Origin: an uncultured Acidimicrobiales bacterium
GTDB taxonomy: Bacteria > Actinomycetota > Acidimicrobiia > Acidimicrobiales > Aldehydirespiratoraceae
Length of the DNA: 64,000 nucleotides
Direction: 5' to 3'
NCBI GenBank assembly: GCA_951812975.1
Contig: CATOTC010000002.1
Coordinates: 186,001 to 250,000, forward strand
A program made the translations under genes and the position numbers. Each line of letters starts with the position of its first letter. Position 1 is the first letter of the stretch. Below the pieces are notes generated by a model. The model did no database searches. It saw only the letters and a list, made by a program, of their open reading frames with translations, and was not told the DNA's origin. Shown in pieces: positions 25,737-32,545 of the stretch.

Positions 25737-26614
25737 ACCGCCGGCGCATCGCAGTCCACGGGCACATCGCAGTCCACGGGCACATCGCAGCTCACGAGCA
25801 CATCGCAGCTCACGAGCACATCGCAGCTCACGGGCACATCGCAGCTCACGGGCACATCGCAGTCCACGGGCACATCGCAGTCCACGGGCACATCGCAGTC
25901 CACGGGCACATCGGAGTGCGTCGGCGAATCAAGGCGCATCGGCGCACCATCGGGACCGGGGAGAAGAAACGAGACAGCTCTTGGTCTTGCGGCCGCGCCA
26001 CGTCCTTGAGTGCACACCTCCACCCTCCTTGAACGCAGAAGGCCATGGCCGGATCCGAGCCCCGACCATTGCGACGCCACCACCCGAACCCCGACATCAA
26101 CGCCCGGCCCTCTGCTGGAGCTGATCTGACTGGACCCGATCTGTATCAGCACCGATCCGCTCTCCCGAAGACGGGCTGACAGACGACGAAGATCAGCGGG
26201 CCGAAACCGCAGACCCGGCCCGACCATCACCACATCGACTGCACCGATGAGAGCCGCCACGACTCCGACGTTGGTCGAAGGATCAACAGGACTGACGACC
26301 AGCAGTCGTTCAAGGGCGATTCCCGCCTCAGCTGCAGCCGCAAGCCCCAGCCCCTCATCTCCCACAAGAGCAGTCCATGAGCCGGCCTGCGAGGGACCCG
26401 CTGCCAGCACCAGAGACAGCGATGTCGCACCAACGCCGTTGACCGCAACCGTGGTCCCACGCTGAAGTGACCCACCGACAAAGAGCTCGGAGACGGCCGG
26501 AAGAAGCGGCAATGTGCGCTGGTGCGCCAACGCCAGAGGTGCCACCCTGTCAGCGACGAGCTGCAAACGGGCTCGACGATCAATTTGTGACTCTGCGGTT
26601 GCTGTTGCTGCCAT
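25733..26614 (-). CDS. imuA': ImuA' RecA-fold accessory protein with C-terminal minisatellite
   Basis: About 293 aa from ATG 26614. The N-terminal 200 residues fit the short RecA-like fold of actinobacterial ImuA': LFVGGSLQRGTTVAVNGVGATSLSLVLAAG in place of Walker A, WTALVGDEGLGLAAAAEAGI and a GAVDVVMVGPGLR strand. It joins ImuB and DnaE2 in the mutasome. The ATG at 26632 lies inside the LexA box; 26614 fits the promoter. Unusual: the last 60 residues are a six-residue repeat (DVPVDC/DVPVSC, about nine times) encoded by an 18-bp minisatellite, adding a Cys every six residues, with no counterpart in the family that I know of. Confidence 0.85.
   Translation of the reverse strand: MAATATAESQIDRRARLQLVADRVAPLALAHQRTLPLLPAVSELFVGGSLQRGTTVAVNGVGATSLSLVLAAGPSQAGSWTALVGDEGLGLAAAAEAGIALERLLVVSPVDPSTNVGVVAALIGAVDVVMVGPGLRFRPADLRRLSARLRESGSVLIQIGSSQISSSRGPGVDVGVRVVASQWSGLGSGHGLLRSRRVEVCTQGRGAAARPRAVSFLLPGPDGAPMRLDSPTHSDVPVDCDVPVDCDVPVDCDVPVSCDVPVSCDVLVSCDVLVSCDVPVDCDVPVDCDAPAV
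25744..25905. repeat. 18-bp minisatellite, nine copies, inside imuA'
   Basis: Nine head-to-tail copies of GCACATCGCAGTCCACGG with variants (GTCC/GCTC; final G/A) arranged in blocks, plus a decayed tenth copy from 25906. The phase keeps the frame (6 codons per unit). It begins 11 bp from the imuA' stop. Neighbouring copies are identical in pairs, suggesting slippage or unequal crossing-over. Confidence 0.95.
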
Positions 26615-26620
26615 CAGTTC

Positions 26621-26649
26621 AGTATCGAACATATGTTCGTGTTCTGCAA
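26621..26649 (-). promoter_or_regulatory. imuA' SOS promoter with LexA box
   Basis: On the minus strand: TTGCAG (26644-26649), a 17-nt spacer, GATACT (26621-26626), then 6 nt to the ATG at 26614. The LexA palindrome TCGAACATATGTTCGT (26625-26640) lies in the spacer and matches the consensus TCGAAC-N4-GTTCGA at 11 of 12 positions. The core CGAACATATGTTCG is identical to that of dnaE2. Confidence 0.9.
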
Positions 26650-26711
26650 CCGCTGCAGCCTCCCGGCCCAGCCGAACCGGTCCAGCAAACCGGCCTCCAA
26701 AACCAGCAGAG

Positions 26712-27821
26712 TCAGGAGTTGAGCACTACCGGCTGAGGTTCGATTTCCAGCCGCCCATGATTGAGCTCAGGCAACACGTAGCGGGCAAACAGGTCACACT
26801 CGACGAGGTGGGGGTAACCCGACAGAATGAAGGCGCCCATTCCGGCCTCGGCCAGCTCAAGAATCGTGTCGCGCACCTGATCAGGGTCGCCCACGATTGC
26901 CGCTCCGGCCCCGGAACGGGCCCGGCCGACTCCCGTCCACAGATGACGCGAGGCATACCCCTCCTCGTCGGCACCCTCACGCAGTTCTGCTTGACGGGCG
27001 ACACCGGCACTCTTCGAGTCGAGGGACCTGGCCCGGATCTCGGCACCGGTTGCATCATCAAGCTTGGACAGAAGACGCCGTGCCGCGGCCCGAGCCTCGT
27101 CCTCGGTCTCCCGAACGATCACATGGGAGCGCCACCCGTAGGCCAATGTGCGCCCATATGCCGCTGCACGGGCGTCCATGTCGGCCTTCACCCTCTCCAC
27201 GCCGGAGACGACGTCGGGCCACATCAAGAAGACGTCTGCAGCGCGGGCCGCGCATTCCCGCGCCGCCTCGGACAGTCCCCCGAAGTAGTACGCCGGACAC
27301 CCTGAACCCTCGACGGCGATCCGCGGCGGATCCAGGGTCAGATCAAGGAACTCGCCGTGGAAATCGACAGGGCGGCCGTCGAGCAGCTCTCGGATCACGT
27401 GCATGTACTCGGTGCTGCGGCGGTAGCGGGGTTCAGAGGCCATGGTCTCGCCGGGAAGGTCGCTACTGATGACGTTGATCGTCAAACGACCGGCCGCGAT
27501 CTGCTGCAGCGTCGCCGCTTGGCGGACGACCTGGGGGGCTACGAACTCACCCATGCGAATGGCGAGCAGCAGGCGGATCTGTTCAGTGCGGGTGGCTACC
27601 GCCGCGGCGAAAGCGGCGTTGTCGATCCCCAGCGCATAGCCCGAGGGCAACAGGACATTGTCGTAGCCGTGCCGATCAGCGGTGGTGACAATCGAGGCGC
27701 AATGGTCCCATGAACTCTGCAGAGTCGGGTCTGGAACTCCCAAGAACTCGTAGTCGTCGTCGCACAGCGCCGAGAACCATGCGACCTCGATCGGCTCTTG
27801 ACCGGCAGTCGTCGAATTCAT
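26712..27821 (-). CDS. LLM-class flavin-dependent monooxygenase (SsuD-like)
   Basis: About 369 aa. Luciferase-like TIM barrel with the features of FMNH2-dependent alkanesulfonate monooxygenases: IEVAWFSALCDDDYEFLGVPD, HGYDNVLLPSGYALGIDNAAFAAAVA, LLLAIRMGEFVAPQVVRQAATLQQIAAGRLTINVI and CPAYYFGGLSEAARECAARAADVFLMWPD. Members desulfonate or oxidise small organics using reduced flavin supplied by a reductase. The frame could begin at 27953, but that part overlaps the aldo/keto reductase; ATG 27821 overlaps its stop by 4 nt (ATGA) and has AAGGAG 10 nt upstream. It is the second gene of a two-gene operon with that reductase. Confidence 0.88.
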   Translation of the reverse strand: MNSTTAGQEPIEVAWFSALCDDDYEFLGVPDPTLQSSWDHCASIVTTADRHGYDNVLLPSGYALGIDNAAFAAAVATRTEQIRLLLAIRMGEFVAPQVVRQAATLQQIAAGRLTINVISSDLPGETMASEPRYRRSTEYMHVIRELLDGRPVDFHGEFLDLTLDPPRIAVEGSGCPAYYFGGLSEAARECAARAADVFLMWPDVVSGVERVKADMDARAAAYGRTLAYGWRSHVIVRETEDEARAAARRLLSKLDDATGAEIRARSLDSKSAGVARQAELREGADEEGYASRHLWTGVGRARSGAGAAIVGDPDQVRDTILELAEAGMGAFILSGYPHLVECDLFARYVLPELNHGRLEIEPQPVVLNS

Positions 27822-28726
27822 GGCAACGGAACTCCTTCGGACGCCTCGATGATCCGGTAGCACTCGGCACGGCTCAACGACACCTCTGCGGCACCGGCCA
27901 GATCGGCCATGCGGTCCGTGTTCTGGGTGCCGATCACAACCACCGGCGAGCACGGGTGCGCCAGCACGAAGGCAACCAGAATCACCGCCCTCGACACGCC
28001 GCGGCTCTCAGCCAGTTCATCGAGCACAGCGATCAAGGCGGCTTCAGTCCCCTCAACCTCGGTGCCGAAAGCCGTCAAGCGACCACCGCCGAGAGGGCTC
28101 CAGGCCACCGCCATGCGCTGGTCGCGCATGCACTGGTCGAGGGTGCCGTCGCGCAACGGCAACAGATGAGCGGCGGAGAACTCGACCTGGTTGGCGGCCA
28201 CTGGGACTTCGGCGGGCAGATGTGCCATCAGGGCGTCGACCTGGGCGACGGTGTGGTTCGACACGCCGATGGCTGCCAGCTTGCCCTTGGTCACCAACCC
28301 GGCGAGCGTGTCTGCGACATCGGCGGGGTGGGCGAGCATGTCGGGCCGGTGGACGTACCAGAGGTCGATGCGCTCAACCCCTAGTCGCCTCAGCGAAGCG
28401 TCGATCGCTGATTCGAGATAGGCGGGGCTGCTGTCGTAGGGCACGCCGGGGTCTATGCCGCCCTTGGTGGCCAGCACCATCTCGTCACGCAACCCGGGAG
28501 ACTGCGCCAGCACCCGGCCGATGATCGTCTCGCTGAGCCCGAAACTGGTGCCGCCCCAGTCGAGTCCGTAGACGTCGGCAGTGTCGATCATGTTCATTCC
28601 CAGCGACAACGCCGTCTCCATACGGCGCCGGGCCTCGGAGACGTCGTCGGTGACCAGACGCCAACAACCCCATGACAAGGGGCCGACCCCTCGTCCGTCG
28701 GGTAACAATCTCGAATCAGTTTTCAT
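27818..28726 (-). CDS. aldo/keto reductase
   Basis: A 302-aa (beta/alpha)8 aldo/keto reductase. Visible are GMNMIDTADVYG with the catalytic Asp and Tyr region, EMVLATKGG with the catalytic Lys, IDLWYVHRPD with the His, and the SNHTVAQVDAL and WSPLGGGRL segments. NADPH-dependent reduction of aldehydes or ketones is expected. It overlaps the downstream LLM gene by ATGA, so the pair may act in one catabolic step. The start lies 22 nt from the divergent Gfo/Idh gene with a TAGGCA hexamer at 6 nt and AAGG. Confidence 0.88.
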   Translation of the reverse strand: MKTDSRLLPDGRGVGPLSWGCWRLVTDDVSEARRRMETALSLGMNMIDTADVYGLDWGGTSFGLSETIIGRVLAQSPGLRDEMVLATKGGIDPGVPYDSSPAYLESAIDASLRRLGVERIDLWYVHRPDMLAHPADVADTLAGLVTKGKLAAIGVSNHTVAQVDALMAHLPAEVPVAANQVEFSAAHLLPLRDGTLDQCMRDQRMAVAWSPLGGGRLTAFGTEVEGTEAALIAVLDELAESRGVSRAVILVAFVLAHPCSPVVVIGTQNTDRMADLAGAAEVSLSRAECYRIIEASEGVPLP

Positions 28727-28732
28727 AGACCT

Positions 28733-28742
28733 TGCCTAGCAT
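28733..28742. promoter_or_regulatory. overlapping divergent -10 elements
   Basis: TAGCAT (28737-28742, plus) is 6 nt from the Gfo/Idh start at 28749; TAGGCA on the minus strand (28733-28738) is 6 nt from the aldo/keto reductase start at 28726. The two hexamers share two bases, so polymerase could occupy only one promoter at a time. Confidence 0.45.
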
Positions 28743-28748
28743 GAGCCG

Positions 28749-29873
28749 ATGACAGAAGCGACGAACCGCCCTGCACTAGACCGAGACCACAACGTCGTTC
28801 GTTATGGCGTGATCGGTACGGGAATGATGGGTTGTGAACATATCGCCAATATCGCGGCTCTTGACGGCGCCGCGGTCACGGCAATATGTGATCCTCATGA
28901 ACCCTCGCTAACAAGAGCAAGACAGGCCGCGTCCGCCGCCGGCAACGGCACCGAGGGTCCAGCCGAGTTCAGCGACGATCGGGCACTGATCGACAGTGGA
29001 CTGTGCGACGCTGTCGTGATCGCCACACCCAACCATCGCCATGTCGCTCCCCTGCTCGACGCTATGGCCGCCGGCCTGCATGTGCTGGTCGAGAAACCGC
29101 TCTGCTCCACGCTCGACGACTGTCGAGTTGTGGTCGAGGCCGGCCGCTCGCACAACGCAGTCGCCTGGGTCGGCCTGGAATACCGCTACATGCCGCCGGT
29201 GGCGCGGCTCGTGGCGGAGGTCCGCTCAGGCACCGTCGGCGAGTTGAAGATGGTGTCGATACGCGAGCATCGTTTCCCGTTCTTCGAGAAGGTCGACGAC
29301 TGGAACCGTTTCAGTGCCAACACCGGCGGCACCCTCGTCGAGAAGTGCTGCCACTACTTCGACTTGATGAACCTGCTGGTCCGGCAGCGTCCGACCCGGG
29401 TCCTTGCATCGGGGGGCCAGGATGTGAACCACCTCGACGAGTACTACGGCGGCGAGCGCTCCGACATTCTCGACAACGCCTTCGTCATCGTCGACTACGC
29501 CAACGGTGTGCGCGGCATGGTCGATCTCTGCATGTTCGCGGACGCCACCAAGAACCAGGAAGAAGTCGTGGCGGTGGGAGACGCCGGCAAGGTTGAATCA
29601 ATGCTCCCGGGTTCGACCATACGCGTGGGCCGCCGCGGTGAGCATTGGGTGGGAGGTGTCGAGGAGGAGACCGTTGTGGACTCCAGGATCAAGTACACGG
29701 GCGGCCACCACGGCGCGTCCTATCTCGAACATCTCGGTTTCTTGGAGGCGATCCGGTCGGGAGGAGATCCTGCAGTGAGCCTCGAGGACGGCATGTGGGC
29801 CGTGGCAGTCGGAGTCGCCGCCCACAAATCGATCGAGCAGGGCAGCGCCGTCGAGGTCAGCGTCGACGCCTGA
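28749..29873 (+). CDS. Gfo/Idh/MocA-family oxidoreductase
   Basis: A 374-aa dehydrogenase. The Rossmann motif is VIGTGMMGCEHIANI (about 19-33), with AICDPHE at the second strand end; AVVIATPNHRHVAPLLDAMAAGLHVLVEKPLC carries the catalytic Lys in EKP; the C-terminal domain has GGTLVEKCCHYFDLMNLL with the conserved His. Family members oxidise sugars or inositols and related polyols with NAD(P). Single gene, probably leaderless, divergent from the aldo/keto reductase. Its 3' end runs into a family B repeat. Confidence 0.9.
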   Translation: MTEATNRPALDRDHNVVRYGVIGTGMMGCEHIANIAALDGAAVTAICDPHEPSLTRARQAASAAGNGTEGPAEFSDDRALIDSGLCDAVVIATPNHRHVAPLLDAMAAGLHVLVEKPLCSTLDDCRVVVEAGRSHNAVAWVGLEYRYMPPVARLVAEVRSGTVGELKMVSIREHRFPFFEKVDDWNRFSANTGGTLVEKCCHYFDLMNLLVRQRPTRVLASGGQDVNHLDEYYGGERSDILDNAFVIVDYANGVRGMVDLCMFADATKNQEEVVAVGDAGKVESMLPGSTIRVGRRGEHWVGGVEEETVVDSRIKYTGGHHGASYLEHLGFLEAIRSGGDPAVSLEDGMWAVAVGVAAHKSIEQGSAVEVSVDA

Positions 29874-29889
29874 AATACCCGATGAGCCC

Positions 29890-29990
29890 AAGAGGCCGAG
29901 CGAGTAGCCGAGCGAACTCGGTCCATACGTGCGAGGCCGTGGCCCGAGCGGCCCGTGAGCGCAGCGAACAAGAGCGGGAGAGACCCCGCC
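29890..29990. repeat. repeat family B, diverged copy
   Basis: GCGAGGCCGTGGCCCGAGCG (from 29931) and GCAGCGAACAAGAGCGGGAG match the core of the 112-bp repeats at 15871-16104. It is preceded by two GGCCGAGCGAGTAG-like segments. It lies in the 190-nt gap after the Gfo/Idh stop; nothing else is visible in that gap except the -10 of the next gene. Confidence 0.8.
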
Positions 29991-30064
29991 CCGACGTGAC
30001 GGCTTGCCCCTGCCCGCGCACGTTCAGTAGTGCTCATGCACGCGTGATCGCGTACCCTGCGAGG

Positions 30065-30499
30065 ATGGACATACAAGAAATCTCTGACCACCTCGAAATC
30101 CAGACGCTGGTTACACGCTACGGCAAGGCAGTGGACCGCAAGGACTGGGACCTGTACCGCTCAGTGTTCACCGACGACGCCTTCATCGACTACACGTCTG
30201 CCGGTGGAACTGCCAGTGGGGTGGAGGAGATGGTCACCTGGCTCGATGCGGCGCTGAGCCAGTTTCCAGCGACACAGCACCTGGTCGCCAACTTCGACAT
30301 CAACATCGACGGCGACAAAGCCACGGCCGAGGTCATGTTCCACAATCCGATGGTGATGCCCGACAAATCAGCCTGGCAGACCGGCGGCTGGTACCACCAC
30401 GACCTGGTCCGCACTCCCGAGGGTTGGCGCAGCCGCAAGCTCATAGAAGAATCGGCCTACTTCTCCGGTATGCCGGCCAACCTCACCGCTCCCCAATGA
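30065..30499 (+). CDS. SnoaL-like/NTF2-fold protein
   Basis: A 144-aa protein of the SnoaL-like (cystatin/NTF2) fold: EIQTLVTRYGKAVDRKDWDLYRSVFTDDAFIDYTSAGG, AALSQFPATQHLVANFDINIDGDKATAEV and GGWYHHDLVRTPEGWRSRKLIEES. Such domains act as small lyases, isomerases or dehydratases on steroids and polyketides. An Asp in TDDAF and the His in TQHL are at usual active-site positions. The frame is open further upstream through the repeat; ATG 30065, 6 nt after TACCCT, is preferred. It overlaps the CoA transferase start (ATGA), forming an operon. Confidence 0.85.
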   Translation: MDIQEISDHLEIQTLVTRYGKAVDRKDWDLYRSVFTDDAFIDYTSAGGTASGVEEMVTWLDAALSQFPATQHLVANFDINIDGDKATAEVMFHNPMVMPDKSAWQTGGWYHHDLVRTPEGWRSRKLIEESAYFSGMPANLTAPQ

Positions 30500-31686
30500 G
30501 CGGACCGCTGCACGGCATCAAGATCGTTGAGCTTTCGGTGGCCCTCACCGGGCCGCTGGCTGTGGGGATGCTCGTCGACCAGGGTGCCGAGGCGATCAAG
30601 ATCGAACTACCGGGTTTCGGCGACCAGGGCCGTTACGTGGGGGTCAACAAAGCGGGCATCTCGGCCATGTACCAGGTCTGCAACCGGGGCAAGCGCGCGA
30701 TCGCGGTCGACACCCACGACGAGCGCGGGCGCGACATCGTGCTCGACCTGGTGACCGACGCCGACCTGTTCGTGCAGAACATGCGACCCGGTGCGCTGGA
30801 TCGGATGGGCCTCGGCGCCGCCGACCTGCACGCCCGCAACCCTGATCTGGTCATCGCCGCGCTGTCGGGATTCGGCCAGACCGGGCCCTATGCCCATCGC
30901 CGCGTCTACGACTCGGTGGTGCAGGCCCAAGCGGGGCTGGCCGCCTCGCAGATGGGACTGTACGACGATGAACCGGCGTTCCTTCGACAGGTCGCGGCCG
31001 ACAAGATCACCGCCTACACCGCCTGTCAGGCCATAACCGCTGCCTTGTTGGCCCGCGAACGCGGCGCCGGTGGCCAGGTGGTCGAGTGTTCAATGCTCGA
31101 CTCGGTCATCAGTTTCCTGTTCGCCGATGCCGCAGGCCACGAGATACTGCTCGACAACGACATGCCCCATGTGTCGCAGTCCTTCTCGGCGCAGCAGAAG
31201 GCGATGCGGCTGCTCGACGGGTTCATCGTGGTCACGCCGGTGACCGATGCCGAGTTCCACGGCATCGCCGCCTCGTTCGACGTCGACTCATCGAATCCAC
31301 TGTTGGCCACGATGGCAGACCGGGTGCGGAACAAAGAGGAGATGAGCGCGTTGATGCGGGAGGTTTACGCGTCGGCCGCAACCCGCACTCTGGCCGAGGC
31401 GACTGCAGCGATGGAGTCCAACGATGTGCCCTTCGGTGTGGTGCTCGGCGTGGACGAGGTCGCCGACGACCCCCAGGTCGTGCACAACGAGACTTTCGTG
31501 ACCCACCAGAGCCCGCTGTTGGGGAAAGTTCAACAGCCGCGTCCCCCGGCGCGGTTCAACGGGACCCCCGCGGAGATCCGTTCGCCCGAAGCACCCGTGC
31601 TCGGTGCCCACACAGACGAGGTCCTGACCGAGTACGGCTGGGGGGACCGCATCGCCGAACTACGCGAGGCCGGTGTGATCCAATGA
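30496..31686 (+). CDS. family III CoA transferase (CaiB/BaiF)
   Basis: A 396-aa CoA transferase: LHGIKIVELSVALTGPLAVGMLVDQGAEAIKIELPG at the N-terminus, NRGKRAIAVDTHDERGRDIVLDLV, the segment ADLFVQNMRPGALDRMGLGAADL with the likely catalytic Asp further on, and LSGFGQTGPYAHRRVYDSVVQAQAGL. It moves CoA between carboxylic acids, activating substrates for beta-oxidation-type pathways. ATG 30496 overlaps the stop of the NTF2-like gene. The stop codon at 31684 begins a 15-bp tandem repeat that runs into the NUDIX start. Confidence 0.88.
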   Translation: MSGPLHGIKIVELSVALTGPLAVGMLVDQGAEAIKIELPGFGDQGRYVGVNKAGISAMYQVCNRGKRAIAVDTHDERGRDIVLDLVTDADLFVQNMRPGALDRMGLGAADLHARNPDLVIAALSGFGQTGPYAHRRVYDSVVQAQAGLAASQMGLYDDEPAFLRQVAADKITAYTACQAITAALLARERGAGGQVVECSMLDSVISFLFADAAGHEILLDNDMPHVSQSFSAQQKAMRLLDGFIVVTPVTDAEFHGIAASFDVDSSNPLLATMADRVRNKEEMSALMREVYASAATRTLAEATAAMESNDVPFGVVLGVDEVADDPQVVHNETFVTHQSPLLGKVQQPRPPARFNGTPAEIRSPEAPVLGAHTDEVLTEYGWGDRIAELREAGVIQ

Positions 31687-31735
31687 GCACCGTTTTGATT
31701 AGCACCGTTTTGACTAGCACCGCCCGATGAGCACC
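31686..31735. repeat. 15-bp tandem repeat joining two genes
   Basis: AGCACCGTTTTGATT (31686-31700), AGCACCGTTTTGACT (31701-31715), AGCACCGCCCGATG (31716-31729) and AGCACCGAC (31730 on). The first starts in the CoA transferase stop codon and the last is part of the NUDIX coding start. Confidence 0.9.
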
Positions 31736-32545
31736 GACGACCGAGTTGCTGCGGACCGCGCCCGCTTTCGTGAATGGGCCCGTTTCGCCCACGAGCACGG
31801 CGACTCCCCGGCCATAGCCGCGGCCACGGTCGTGCTGCTGCGCAACAGCGACGACGGCCTCGAGACTCTGATGTTGCGCAAGAACTCGAGGATCGCTTTC
31901 GGGGGCATGTGGGTCTTTCCGGGCGGGCGGATAGACGACAGTGACCGCGTCGGCGCCAACGGTTCTGACCTGGACGATCTGGCTGCTGCCCGCAATGCTG
32001 CAGCCCGCGAGGCCCACGAGGAGGCCGAGATCGAAGTCGATCCCGGTTCCATGGTGATCTTCGCTCACTGGATTCCACCTGCTGTCGCGCCGAAACGTTA
32101 TGCCACCTGGTTCTTCGCAGCCCATGTAAACGACAGGAGCGAGAACGAGGGCGACGTGAAGATCGATGAGGGAGAGATCGTCGAGGGCGAATGGATGACT
32201 CCGGGAGCCTGCCTGCAACAGCATCACGAAGGCGAGATCGAGCTCGCACCACCGACTTGGGTGACCCTCGCCACGCTTCGCGGCCACCACAGCGCGCAAT
32301 CGGCCTTGGCCCACCTGAAAGCTCGTCCGCCCAGGCACCATGCAACCCGCATCGGCAACTCTGAGCAGGGGCCCATCGCCATGTGGGCAGGCGATGCCGG
32401 CTACGAGGCCCACGATGTGACCATGCAGGGCCCCCGGCATCGACTCGAGATGTTCCCCGACGGCTACCGCTACGTCGACACACTCGAACAGGACACGCTC
32501 GAACAGGACACACCACAACAAGATGCGGAGACTCTGAGACCGTGA
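31727..32545 (+). CDS. NUDIX hydrolase
   Basis: A 272-aa protein with a NUDIX domain: GGMWVFPGGRIDDSD followed, after an insertion, by AAREAHEEAEIEVD, the helix with the RE-x2-EE metal motif. The spacing between the GG and REAHEE parts is longer than the canonical box. NUDIX enzymes hydrolyse nucleoside diphosphate-linked compounds, and long versions next to CoA genes may cleave CoA derivatives; that is inference. The C-terminus repeats LEQDT because of a 15-bp duplication (32483-32512). The stop overlaps the GTG of the P-type ATPase by 4 nt. Confidence 0.85.
   Translation: MSTDDRVAADRARFREWARFAHEHGDSPAIAAATVVLLRNSDDGLETLMLRKNSRIAFGGMWVFPGGRIDDSDRVGANGSDLDDLAAARNAAAREAHEEAEIEVDPGSMVIFAHWIPPAVAPKRYATWFFAAHVNDRSENEGDVKIDEGEIVEGEWMTPGACLQQHHEGEIELAPPTWVTLATLRGHHSAQSALAHLKARPPRHHATRIGNSEQGPIAMWAGDAGYEAHDVTMQGPRHRLEMFPDGYRYVDTLEQDTLEQDTPQQDAETLRP

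Noticed and set aside
25740-25910. Sequencing or assembly artefact as the cause of the imuA' repeat
   Set aside because: Copies differ in an ordered block pattern and keep frame up to the coupled GTGA, which favours a real minisatellite, though read data were not available.
24907-26124. 405-aa plus-strand frame with RAHRSP repeats over imuA'-imuB
   Set aside because: The repeat translation comes from the 18-bp minisatellite read antisense; imuA' and imuB have a promoter, coupling and family domains.
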